DNA of 64,000 nt from Pseudoalteromonas rubra (GTDB lineage Bacteria > Pseudomonadota > Gammaproteobacteria > Enterobacterales > Alteromonadaceae): assembly GCF_005887115.1 (NCBI RefSeq), contig NZ_PNCJ01000007.1, positions 124,001-188,000 on the forward strand, written 5' to 3'. The notes under the pieces were generated by a model. The model saw nothing but the letters and a program-made list of their open reading frames with translations, made no database searches and was not told the DNA's origin. Positions 37,354-45,803 of the stretch are shown piece after piece. The translations under genes were made by a program, and so were the position numbers. Positions within the stretch are counted from its first letter, which is position 1. Each line of letters opens with the position of its first letter.

Positions 37354-37725
37354 ATGCCTCAAAACAACCCTGTTGGATATTTTGAAATTCCAGTCACAGA
37401 TCTGGATCGCGCGATGGCGTTTTACCACGCCGTATTTGGTTTTCAGTTCGAACATGCCGTTATCGATGGTCACGATATGGCGCTATTTCCCTCGAATGAT
37501 CAAGCTACCGGCATAACCGGTGCGCTGGTTACAGGAGACAGTTATATTCCATCTAAAGCGGGCCCGCGGCTGTATTTTCATACCGATGACATCGATGCTA
37601 CGCTGGCTAAGGCGCTATCTCAGGGAGGTAAAACCCTCTACCCCAAAACATCAATTTGCGGATTTGGCTGGGTTGCAGAATTTGAAGATTCTGAAGGGAA
37701 TTGCATCGCCTTGCATGCCGAGTAA
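37354..37725 (+). CDS. VOC-family (glyoxalase-like) protein
   Basis: A 123-residue protein with two beta-alpha-beta-beta-beta modules of the vicinal-oxygen-chelate fold: VGYFEIPVTDLDRAMAFYHAVFGF first, then PRLYFHTDDIDATLAKALSQGGK, and the closing AEFEDSEGNCIALH with a metal-ligand Glu. A GTG at 37342 is possible, but the ATG at 37354 has better spacing from GTGGAAAAA. It could be a metalloenzyme or a resistance-type binding protein. Confidence 0.85.
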   Translation: MPQNNPVGYFEIPVTDLDRAMAFYHAVFGFQFEHAVIDGHDMALFPSNDQATGITGALVTGDSYIPSKAGPRLYFHTDDIDATLAKALSQGGKTLYPKTSICGFGWVAEFEDSEGNCIALHAE

Positions 37726-37902
37726 CCTGCTCAGAGCAGAACTCAGCAGCCAGTGACACATTCTGTCAACAGAGATAGGCACAAATACAAAAAATGCGAG
37801 CGTATCAATACGCCTGATGATAGTCTGAAAACTCAAAGACATAACCAATATCAGTGTCAATATTGCGCTAGTATGAGCAGGCTAACTCAGGGAGACCTAC
37901 CT

Positions 37903-38202
37903 ATGTTTAGGGTAATTTATCGGTGGCACGTACCCACTGAAAATATCGCCGAATTTCAGGCAACATGGTGCGCGACAACGGATGCGATTCATGAGTCCGT
38001 TCAGGGTGCGCTGGGCAGCTTTATGCTACAAAGCGCTGATGACCCAAATAAAGTGCTAACTATAGCCAAATGGCGTTCGCGCGCAGATTGGATACACTTC
38101 TGGGATAACAGCAACCCCGAACAAATGCATAAGATGCGCCTGTTGGCTGAACGAATTTCCGTTGAAACCTTTGACGAAGTGGCAGACCGAACCCACTCAT
38201 AA
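37903..38202 (+). CDS. ABM-type monooxygenase-like protein
   Basis: A 99-residue protein with the antibiotic-biosynthesis-monooxygenase-like ferredoxin fold: FRVIYRWHVPTENIAEFQATW, then LGSFMLQSADDPNKVLTIAKW and a final helix. The frame opens earlier at 37753, but GGGAG lies 8 bases before the ATG at 37903. Function not determinable. Confidence 0.75.
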   Translation: MFRVIYRWHVPTENIAEFQATWCATTDAIHESVQGALGSFMLQSADDPNKVLTIAKWRSRADWIHFWDNSNPEQMHKMRLLAERISVETFDEVADRTHS

Positions 38203-38250
38203 AACTGTTCACACACTTCAGTATCAATACCCCACATAAAGGACTCTATC

Positions 38251-39039
38251 ATGACAAAACAATCAGCCTATGCAGATATCAATGGCATATCGATTCACTT
38301 TGAGCAAAGTGGTAATCCGGAAGGCTTCCCTCTGGTCATGCTGCACGGAGGCCTGGGTTCCACCCGGGATCTGGATGTACTCACTGAGTATCTGGAACCC
38401 CATTTCCGGCTGATATCCATTGACTTACGAGGCCAGGGGAAATCAAGCCTGGGCAATGCACCGTTGAGCTATGCACAATACCAAAACGACGTGCAGACAC
38501 TGCTTGGTTTGCTGGATATTTCACGCTACTTTCTGTTTGGTTTCAGCGATGGCGGGATAGTCGCCTATCGTCTGGCGGCGCAAAACCCGGCTCAGGTTAC
38601 TCGATTGCTGACACTGGGATCATCCTGGCGCCTGGAAGAAGGTGATCCGGCAGTTGAAACACTGCGCGGCCTAACCGTTGAAATGTGGACTGAGCTGTTT
38701 CCTGAGGGAGTCGCATATTATCAGGCATCGAACCCAGCCCCGAACTTTCCAGCCCTGGTTGAGGCAGTAAAAACGCTCTGGCTTAATACCGAGGAGTCTG
38801 GCTATCCCTGTGATTTGGTCGCACACATTGATTGCCCTACCCTGATAATGCGAGGCGACGACGACTTTCTTTTTTCTCTGGAAGAAGCCGTTGCACTCAA
38901 AGCGCGTATAAAAGACGCCAGCTTCGCAAATATCCCCTTCACCACTCATGCTGCTCATCAGGAATTACCCGAACTGCTCGGCCCCTTAATCCGACAATTT
39001 TTTCTACAACCAAACCAGGCGACCAATAAGTCTGTGTGA
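38251..39039 (+). CDS. Alpha/beta hydrolase
   Basis: A 262-residue alpha/beta-hydrolase. It has the oxyanion motif LHGGLGSTRDLD, DLRGQGKSSL, a nucleophile elbow GFSDGG (Ser near residue 101), and C-terminal THAAHQELPE with the catalytic His. No signal peptide. It is 18 bases upstream of the S66 peptidase gene, and AAGGA precedes the downstream ATG, suggesting one transcript. Confidence 0.88.
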   Translation: MTKQSAYADINGISIHFEQSGNPEGFPLVMLHGGLGSTRDLDVLTEYLEPHFRLISIDLRGQGKSSLGNAPLSYAQYQNDVQTLLGLLDISRYFLFGFSDGGIVAYRLAAQNPAQVTRLLTLGSSWRLEEGDPAVETLRGLTVEMWTELFPEGVAYYQASNPAPNFPALVEAVKTLWLNTEESGYPCDLVAHIDCPTLIMRGDDDFLFSLEEAVALKARIKDASFANIPFTTHAAHQELPELLGPLIRQFFLQPNQATNKSV

Positions 39040-39057
39040 TCAGGTATAAGGAAACAA

Positions 39058-40032
39058 ATGAACAAACAGAAAAAACGGGCACGCATTGTATCCCCCAGCA
39101 GATCAGCTGAGATCTTGTCCGAAGAAACGACAGCCACCGCCATTGAAACACTGGCTGGGCTGGGTATCCATTGCGACTTTGCCCCCCATTACATACATCG
39201 AGAAGTTACAACAGCCCGGTTGATACGCGATAAGGCAAAAGATTTGAATGACGCCTTTGCAGACCCAGAAGTTGCGCTCATTTTAAGTACCATTGGTGGT
39301 CACAACGCAAACAGGACGCTCGACCATCTAAACTGGGACATACTCCGGGATAACCCAAAGCCTCTGTGCGGATACTCAGACATCACCGTACTGCTCAATG
39401 CTATCTATGCCATAACGGGCCAGATCACCTATTTGGGCCCGCACTTTTCCTCTTTTGGCATGCAACGAGGTCTCGAGTTTACCCTAAGACATTTTGAGCG
39501 CGCCTTAGGGGATGACACACACTATGAGCTTGGCGTCAGCGAATTTTGGTCTGATGATCTTTGGTTTATCGATCAAACCGACCGCACTTTTTTACCCAAT
39601 ACTGGCCCTATCATTGTCAACAAAGGGACGTGTGAAGGCACCATTTTGGGTGGCAACCTTTGCTCTTTCAATTTATTGCAGGGTACCCGCTACATGCCAG
39701 ATTTATCCGGAGCGGTTTTGTTTGTCGAAGAAGATAACCTGCTGGGTGACCTGACCCTGACGGAATTTGAACGCAACCTGCAATCTTTGTTGTCTCATCA
39801 AGGCGCTGAGCATATTGCCGGTTTAGTGGTCGGCCGCTTTCAGGTCGACAGCAAAGTAGACCTTAAAGACCTGACAGAGCTCCTGAGCAGTTTTGAGCAA
39901 CTGACACATTGCCCGGTTGTGTGCAACCTCGACTTTGGTCATACAACGCCTATCTTCACCGTTCCCATTGGCGGAAGATGCCAGCTCAATGCACGGGATG
40001 ATAAAGTAACCATAAATATCCTTACACAGTAA
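39058..40032 (+). CDS. S66 serine peptidase, MccF/LD-carboxypeptidase type
   Basis: A 324-residue cytoplasmic protein. The catalytic triad of the S66 family is readable: Ser107 in GYSDIT, Glu224 or Glu225 in LFVEEDN, and His295 in LDFGHTTP. STIGGHNANR and PHFSSFG are also conserved. The group includes murein LD-carboxypeptidases and MccF, which cleaves processed microcin C and similar aminoacyl-sulfamoyl adenylates; GGHNANR and the length favour the MccF-like side. Operon with the hydrolase before it and the membrane gene 8 bases after it. Confidence 0.87.
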   Translation: MNKQKKRARIVSPSRSAEILSEETTATAIETLAGLGIHCDFAPHYIHREVTTARLIRDKAKDLNDAFADPEVALILSTIGGHNANRTLDHLNWDILRDNPKPLCGYSDITVLLNAIYAITGQITYLGPHFSSFGMQRGLEFTLRHFERALGDDTHYELGVSEFWSDDLWFIDQTDRTFLPNTGPIIVNKGTCEGTILGGNLCSFNLLQGTRYMPDLSGAVLFVEEDNLLGDLTLTEFERNLQSLLSHQGAEHIAGLVVGRFQVDSKVDLKDLTELLSSFEQLTHCPVVCNLDFGHTTPIFTVPIGGRCQLNARDDKVTINILTQ

Positions 40033-40040
40033 AACAGCTC

Positions 40041-40763
40041 ATGAGTTCCAAAGTCGATTATAAATTTCCATCACAGACGCAGACCTCTGATTTGCCATTT
40101 TCATTCTATATAACCTGGCTTTGGATCATTGGGCTGATAATTTTGTTGGGCTTTATCCCCAGTTATATTCTGCAGTTTTCATCCCTGACTACGATGCACC
40201 ACTGGCACGGCGCCTTGTCCTTTGTCTGGGTGGCCGGTATGCTCAGTCAGGCAACACTTGTTTACCAGAGGCGGCTGGTATCGCACCGGAAACTTGGATA
40301 CTGCCTGGCTTTTGCCTTGCTGACTTTTATTATCTCAACGGTGGTTTTATACACCACCGTATACCAGGAACGTATCACCACCAGCGTTATATTCAGGTTG
40401 GTGTTGAGTCTTGATATCGCCCTTTTCCCGCTCTTCATATTCTTTATGTATCGGGCAATTTTCAGCGCGGGATCTTCACTCAAACACGCACACTGGATAC
40501 TGCTTGCATCTGTAATGCTGCTGCCACCGGGGCTTGGTCGCCTGATCCATGGCCTGTTTTTCTTTCCATTTGATTTACCACCTCGGTTTTTCTATGAACC
40601 GACCGTGATTATCACAGGGTTAATCCTATACAAAATCGGTCAGGCGCAAAGCTGGCAATTCAACAGCACCAGAGTATGTTTAGTGGCGTTTATTTCAGCT
40701 GTTCTAATCAGTTATGCTGTTGCTTACGATATAACGAAGGAGTCAATCCCGTGGCTTTTTTAA
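40041..40763 (+). CDS. Multi-pass membrane protein, unknown
   Basis: A 240-residue protein with about six to seven hydrophobic helices (roughly residues 24-46, 56-72, 84-103, 115-137, 149-165, 184-200 and 213-230). An HHWHGALSFVW segment at the start of the second helix is histidine-rich. I do not recognise the family. The 3' end overlaps the convergent AraC-type gene by 56 bases. Confidence 0.65.
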   Translation: MSSKVDYKFPSQTQTSDLPFSFYITWLWIIGLIILLGFIPSYILQFSSLTTMHHWHGALSFVWVAGMLSQATLVYQRRLVSHRKLGYCLAFALLTFIISTVVLYTTVYQERITTSVIFRLVLSLDIALFPLFIFFMYRAIFSAGSSLKHAHWILLASVMLLPPGLGRLIHGLFFFPFDLPPRFFYEPTVIITGLILYKIGQAQSWQFNSTRVCLVAFISAVLISYAVAYDITKESIPWLF

Positions 40764-41835
40764 ACGCGGTGTTAAAGGTCGACTTGGAGTTAAAACCCAC
40801 TTCAAACTGAATGCTCGACACCTGCATATCTGTTTCTTTGAGTAATTTTTCAGCCTGTGATATCCGATAACGATTTACAAACTGGAAGAAGTTGGTCCGC
40901 ATTAATTGAGACAGAGTTTCTGAAATATGATTTTCACTAACGCCAATTGCACTGGAAAGCTTATTCAAAGACAAATCCTCTTCCATAAACAGTTGTTCTT
41001 CTTCCATCGCTTTTTCCAGCTTAGCCGAAATACGCTGCATTCTATCTAGGCTTACTGTCGATGTACGAGGCTGCAGAGCTCTCGGCTCTCCTTTGTCGGC
41101 CGGCGTCAAAATCGGTTGTTTAATTGCCAGATAGGCAAAGGCAAGTAGTACACAAGCCTCAAAAATGGGTAGTATCACTCCCTGTCCAAACCAGCGCCAA
41201 CCTAAGAACACCGAAATGTAACCGGTGGCATAGCACAGCCAAACCAAGCCCCACAGCAATAAGATGACGGCAAACCAACTGATTGAACGCGACTCAATGT
41301 CAGAAAAACGCTCCATCAATTGCTGCCGATGACGGGTATGAAGTTTTAAAGCGCTAATAAAATAAACCGCTGTGTACAGAACAAAGATCTGCGTTGAGGC
41401 AAAGCAAGAGAATAAAGCCAGCTTATAGTGCTGGGGGTTTCGGGTTGCCGGGTCTGCCAGCGCCAGTTTCTCTGCAGAGCTCAGACCGGTCACAAACGGC
41501 GCCATCACCGCAATCACCAGAATCGGGCCAGATAGCGCCCATGCATAAGTCCGTTTCGAAAACTCAGGATTAGGAGACATGGTCGCACAGGCGTAAAAAT
41601 ACAGTGCCGGACCTAACAGTACACGGACGGGAAACTGCGCGCCCACCAGCCAGGGCACGTAACGATATGCACCGGAATAAACCACCAGTTCACCGCACAC
41701 ATGAACTACCAGTAAGGCGAGTAACGCTATCAGGTAAGTCGTTTGTCTCTGTCGGGGTTTATTAACCGCCTGTAGCAACGCAAGTAACAGCATACCCAGC
41801 ATACTAGAGTAGATCAGCGTGCCTAACACACTCAT
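40708..41835 (-). CDS. Membrane-bound AraC-family regulator
   Basis: A 375-residue protein. Residues 1-245 contain seven hydrophobic helices, and residues about 270-370 are an AraC-type DNA-binding domain (LNKLSSAIGVSENHISETL, then FEVGFNSKSTFNTAFKKATGLTPSLYRK). Membrane-spanning AraC proteins of this kind are known in Alteromonadales and Bacteroidetes; they sense signals at the membrane. The target may be the convergent accessory genes or the small membrane gene at 42043, but nothing proves it. Confidence 0.88.
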   Translation of the reverse strand: MSVLGTLIYSSMLGMLLLALLQAVNKPRQRQTTYLIALLALLVVHVCGELVVYSGAYRYVPWLVGAQFPVRVLLGPALYFYACATMSPNPEFSKRTYAWALSGPILVIAVMAPFVTGLSSAEKLALADPATRNPQHYKLALFSCFASTQIFVLYTAVYFISALKLHTRHRQQLMERFSDIESRSISWFAVILLLWGLVWLCYATGYISVFLGWRWFGQGVILPIFEACVLLAFAYLAIKQPILTPADKGEPRALQPRTSTVSLDRMQRISAKLEKAMEEEQLFMEEDLSLNKLSSAIGVSENHISETLSQLMRTNFFQFVNRYRISQAEKLLKETDMQVSSIQFEVGFNSKSTFNTAFKKATGLTPSLYRKQQHN

Positions 41836-42042
41836 TGAAGCTCTCTCAAAAACGTAAAAAAGACAAGTGGTAGCATATTGGAAACAAATAAGAGGTGCAA
41901 CCAGCGCTCAGAAGTAGACGCCATGTTGTTCAAAGCGAATTGAATATTTATGAAAGTGTATATTTTACATAGCATTAGATTGAATATAGGATAGTGAGTG
42001 GTGGCAAGTGATGTTTTACCACCTTAAATCACGAAGGATTCT

Positions 42043-42492
42043 ATGAAGCTAACACTAAAACTTTCTATCGCCATTTACCTTATTTCTCTTTGCCTGCCTG
42101 CAATTTCTCCTTTGGAATATTCAGCAGAACATCTCACCGATGGCTATGAAATACTCATACTGGGACCTGCACAGATTCTATTTGGATTTGTTATGTTGCC
42201 TCAAATGCCCGGGCTCGGACTACTACTGATGTTACCCTGGCTGGCAAATATCAGTTGGCTGATAAGCCTTGTCACTTATAAGGAAAAAGTAGGACGTATT
42301 GCGGGGCTCTGTACTGCCGTGATCGTGGTGGTGTTTTTCGCCCACCCCGTTGCCATTATTGGCTCTTCCATAAGTGTGGTCTTGTTGCAGTTGCATATTG
42401 GCGCTTACCTGTGGATGCTGGCACTTATGCTACCATTGCTCATTTTGTATCCGCTCAAAGCAAAAAAACAGACCCACAACACAGCGTCTTAA
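42043..42492 (+). CDS. Small four-helix membrane protein, unknown
   Basis: A 149-residue protein made almost entirely of hydrophobic helices (about residues 6-20, 37-70, 85-110 and 112-138) with a short basic tail. No family recognised. It stands alone between the AraC-type gene and the convergent amidohydrolase gene; a GGCCTG/CAGGCC hairpin at 42526-42552 lies after it. Confidence 0.6.
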   Translation: MKLTLKLSIAIYLISLCLPAISPLEYSAEHLTDGYEILILGPAQILFGFVMLPQMPGLGLLLMLPWLANISWLISLVTYKEKVGRIAGLCTAVIVVVFFAHPVAIIGSSISVVLLQLHIGAYLWMLALMLPLLILYPLKAKKQTHNTAS

Positions 42493-42525
42493 CTTGTTAA
42501 ATCGCCCATTTGGGGTAAGTCAAAG

Positions 42526-42552
42526 GGCCTGCGGGTAAAACTGCCACAGGCC
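42526..42552. terminator. Hairpin between convergent genes
   Basis: A 6-bp stem GGCCTG/CAGGCC with a 15-base loop sits in the gap between the membrane gene and the amidohydrolase gene, and could end either transcript. Confidence 0.45.
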
Positions 42553-42575
42553 ACTTCAATTAAGCGTACTTAAAA

Positions 42576-43853
42576 TTACTGGCGTTTATCCACTTCCACT
42601 TTACCGTCTTTGATTACCAGGGTCACGGTTTCCATCACCTGGATGTCTTGTAGCGGATTACCTGGTACAGCAATGATATCAGCCAGCTTACCCGCCTCCA
42701 AAGAGCCGAGCTTGTCCTGCATTTTTAACAAGGTCGCAGAATTGATAGTCGCGGCCTGAAGCGCCTGCAGCTCATTCATGCCAAATTTGACCATACGGCT
42801 GAACTGTTTGCCGTTTTGACCATGAGGGTACACCCCGCCATCTGAGCCAAACACCATGTTCACTCCGGCCTTAACGGCTTTAGTAAAACTGGCCCGCTGA
42901 GTACCACCAACTTTACGCTCTTTATCCAGGCTTTCGGGTAAAATACCGGCTTTTTCGCCCTCACTCAGGATATATTCGGTATTGTAAATGTCCATTGAAA
43001 AATAAGTACCGTGTTGCTTGGCAAGTTTGATAGCGTCATCATCCAAAAAACTAACATGCTCAACCGAATCCACCCCGGCACGGATAGCAGACTTAATGCC
43101 ATCGGTCCCATGCGCATGAGCAGCCACGGTTAGACCACGTAAATGCACTTCTGCCACCAACGCCTGCATTTCCTCAAACGAATACTGCTGTGCACCCACT
43201 TTAGTACCTTTGGATAACACACCACCGGTTGCACAGAACTTAATAACGTCGACACCATATTTGATGTTTTCACGCACCTTTTGTCTGACTGCCCAGGGAC
43301 CGTCGGCCACCCCTTCTGCTACCACCTTGTGTTCGTGAGTAAACAGGTTATTATCGCAGTGACCGCCCGTTATACCAAGTGCCGGGCCTGATGCGAAGAT
43401 ACGAGGCCCAGGTACATCGCCATCATAGATGGCATCACGCAGCGCCAGATCAGCATAGCCACCAGCGCCCAGGTTACGCACAGACGTAAACCCTGCTGCA
43501 AGCGTGCGCTTAGCGTTACGCACTCCTGTGATTGCCGAGCGCGGTGCAGTACGCTGCAAGCGCTTGTAACCATGTACCTGTGCATCACCGGTAAGGTGTA
43601 CATGCATATCAAACAACCCTGGCAATAGAGTATGGCCTGTAAGGTCTATTACAGTGGCATCTTCCGGGTAGGCTTTACGGCTGCTTCGCGATACCGACAC
43701 AATTGTGTTGTCTTCGACCACCACAGTAGCGGGCCGGATGAGTTTTCCGGTTTTAACATCCAGCGCGGCATCGGCATTGAGTACCAATGTATCGGCAAAG
43801 GCATTGCCACAGGCCATAAGCACTGCGGCACTGATCAGAGTTGTTTTCAACAT
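42576..43853 (-). CDS. Periplasmic amidohydrolase, prolidase-like
   Basis: A 425-residue protein with a signal peptide ending NAFAD. It is a binuclear-metal amidohydrolase: His84-x-His86 (DMHVH), the carboxylated Lys205 (VIKFCATGG), AAHAHG, EHVSF and the FGSDGG aspartate are all present. Close relatives include imidazolonepropionase-like Xaa-Pro and Xaa-Arg dipeptidases. It follows the POT transporter gene with a 105-base gap on the same strand, so it probably belongs to that operon, trimming dipeptides in the periplasm before uptake. The exact peptide preference is inference. Confidence 0.85.
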   Translation of the reverse strand: MLKTTLISAAVLMACGNAFADTLVLNADAALDVKTGKLIRPATVVVEDNTIVSVSRSSRKAYPEDATVIDLTGHTLLPGLFDMHVHLTGDAQVHGYKRLQRTAPRSAITGVRNAKRTLAAGFTSVRNLGAGGYADLALRDAIYDGDVPGPRIFASGPALGITGGHCDNNLFTHEHKVVAEGVADGPWAVRQKVRENIKYGVDVIKFCATGGVLSKGTKVGAQQYSFEEMQALVAEVHLRGLTVAAHAHGTDGIKSAIRAGVDSVEHVSFLDDDAIKLAKQHGTYFSMDIYNTEYILSEGEKAGILPESLDKERKVGGTQRASFTKAVKAGVNMVFGSDGGVYPHGQNGKQFSRMVKFGMNELQALQAATINSATLLKMQDKLGSLEAGKLADIIAVPGNPLQDIQVMETVTLVIKDGKVEVDKRQ

Positions 43854-43958
43854 ATTTGCTTCTTTTTTGTAGTAATTAGTCAGCTCAGTCTAGTCATGGC
43901 AAGACGACAAAGGCAACCTGAGTGCGACCAACTTCGCTGACCGTCAGAGGAAACAGCG

Positions 43959-45737
43959 TTATAAAGCGGTTTGTTCCTCTACTGAGACCTGCGACACAGA
44001 CCTTTGAATCAAAAAGCGGTTGAAAAGGTATAAAGCAATAGCCGTCACCATTGCCAAAACACCAAATAACCCCCACATCAAATCTGCTCGGCCATCTTGT
44101 TGGACCAAAGTGGCATAACTCCACCCTGATAAGAACCCGGCAAACAAAAACCCCAGGGCCATAGACACAAAATAATAGCCCATATATAACGCAGCCTGAG
44201 ACGGCGGGGCGATGCTGGCTACGTACTCCTGGCTTTTCGGTGAGGTCAGCATTTCTCCCAGTGCGATTAGCAAAATGACGGTCACCATCAATGCTCCACT
44301 CGTTGCCGTAAGCTCTATAGCCAGGAGTGAAAAGGCCCCAAACATGACAATAAGTCCGGCTATTAGCACATAAAACGGCTTTATCCGCTGACATAAATAG
44401 CTGACCAGGATCTGGAGCAAGACAATGGCTGCAAAATCCAGATTGATCAAATACTCGGGATTTATTTGCCGATATTCCAAAAGAGAATGAGTGATCTGTT
44501 GCAACTGTGCACTCGAGAGTGTCTCCAACGCTGTCAAATCAGCCATCAGGGTGGTCAACTCTGATGCTGGTACATTTACTTTAAGGTGAACCCACTCCAG
44601 GCGCAGGGCTTCAGCGACAGGTACAGTGCCCGCTTGCAATTGTGTATGCAATATCTGCACTGCACTTTGTAGCTGCGCACTATCTACATATGCAAAGAAA
44701 GCGACGGCATCCTCGCCAAAAAAGGCGATAAAACTCAATAAATCTCGGGTATCTACATAGTCACGGATAAACAAGGGTAAGGTATAGAACAACTGGTTGT
44801 AAACTGTCCAAAACCCAGCGAGAATAGCCAGATACACTGCAAACCGCACATTACTAATCTTCATTGGCTGTGCCCACCAACCTGCGTTCACCTGCGTGAC
44901 TCTCTGGGCGATTCTATCCCAAATCACATTGATACCCAGCCAGAGCCCGATCAGTGAAAACGCTTCAACATAGCTGAGCAATTCAATCCCTGAACACATC
45001 AGTAGCACCACAGCAACCAACAGCGTCAGCGCAAAACGGCCATTACCTAGTACTGATTGCGCTTCGCGCACAACATCATAAAGCGACGCGCTCTCCCGCT
45101 TAAGGCTTGGCGGATCACGGTAAAACCACAAAACAGGAATAAAATTCAGCAGGATCCAGCATGCCGACATCATAAATACGGCATCCCAGCTTATCGCCCT
45201 GAGCGCACCAGCAAGCAAGGGCCCAAGAAAGCCGCCAATGTTAACCATGGTATAGAAAATACCGAATCCCAGACCGCGATTGCTGTCATTGGTACTATGA
45301 GAAATAGTGCCGACCACCACAGGTTTGAAACACGCCGCCCCCAGAGCAACCAGGCTCAGCGCAGCAAAAAACGGCCAGAAGCTTTGCGCCTGACCCAGTA
45401 AAAAATATCCCGGAGCCATAATAGCGAATGACAGCAAAAACATTTTGCGATAGCCAAGTTGATCGCCAAGAGCGCCTGTCAGTACGGGCAAAAGATAGAG
45501 AAAAAATGGGATGATCCCCTGCACAGCACCGCGTTCAAGATCGGTAAAACCGACCCCGCCCTGAGCACTGGGCGTGGTCATATACACAGAAGACACTGCA
45601 AAAAAACCATACCAGGCTAACCGCTCAAATATTTCCATCAGATTAGCGACATAAAAAGTACGGCTAAACCCAGAATTGGAATCATCTGCGGCCTGTGTCC
45701 CTGCATCTGACTGACCTGCTGGTGTATTTATCGACAT
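43959..45737 (-). CDS. POT-family peptide transporter
   Basis: A 592-residue inner-membrane transporter of the major facilitator superfamily. MEIFERLAWYGFFAV (residues about 34-48) is the proton-coupled POT/PTR motif ExxER...YG, and LGFGIFYTMVNIGGFLGP is the second signature. About 14 helices are predicted; a roughly 100-residue soluble stretch (about 340-440) sits between the helical halves. It should import di- and tripeptides with protons. Its start lies 23 bases from the TATTGTATACAATA palindrome shared with the hydroxyproline cluster. Confidence 0.88.
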   Translation of the reverse strand: MSINTPAGQSDAGTQAADDSNSGFSRTFYVANLMEIFERLAWYGFFAVSSVYMTTPSAQGGVGFTDLERGAVQGIIPFFLYLLPVLTGALGDQLGYRKMFLLSFAIMAPGYFLLGQAQSFWPFFAALSLVALGAACFKPVVVGTISHSTNDSNRGLGFGIFYTMVNIGGFLGPLLAGALRAISWDAVFMMSACWILLNFIPVLWFYRDPPSLKRESASLYDVVREAQSVLGNGRFALTLLVAVVLLMCSGIELLSYVEAFSLIGLWLGINVIWDRIAQRVTQVNAGWWAQPMKISNVRFAVYLAILAGFWTVYNQLFYTLPLFIRDYVDTRDLLSFIAFFGEDAVAFFAYVDSAQLQSAVQILHTQLQAGTVPVAEALRLEWVHLKVNVPASELTTLMADLTALETLSSAQLQQITHSLLEYRQINPEYLINLDFAAIVLLQILVSYLCQRIKPFYVLIAGLIVMFGAFSLLAIELTATSGALMVTVILLIALGEMLTSPKSQEYVASIAPPSQAALYMGYYFVSMALGFLFAGFLSGWSYATLVQQDGRADLMWGLFGVLAMVTAIALYLFNRFLIQRSVSQVSVEEQTAL

Positions 45738-45759
45738 TGACTTGGATCCTATTGCTTAT

Positions 45760-45773
45760 TATTGTATACAATA
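45760..45773. promoter_or_regulatory. Second copy of the 14-bp palindromic operator
   Basis: TATTGTATACAATA is identical to the palindrome at 28100-28113. It sits in the 66-base divergent region between the POT transporter (start 23 bases away) and the metallopeptidase lipoprotein (start 31 bases away), a position suited to repressing both promoters at once. Confidence 0.7.
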
Positions 45774-45803
45774 TACATAAAACACAAATAAGAGAAAGTC
45801 AAA

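Noticed and set aside
34380..40760. Integron cassette array
   Set aside because: Gaps between genes lack attC-like paired core sites, gene spacing is irregular and no integrase gene is present.
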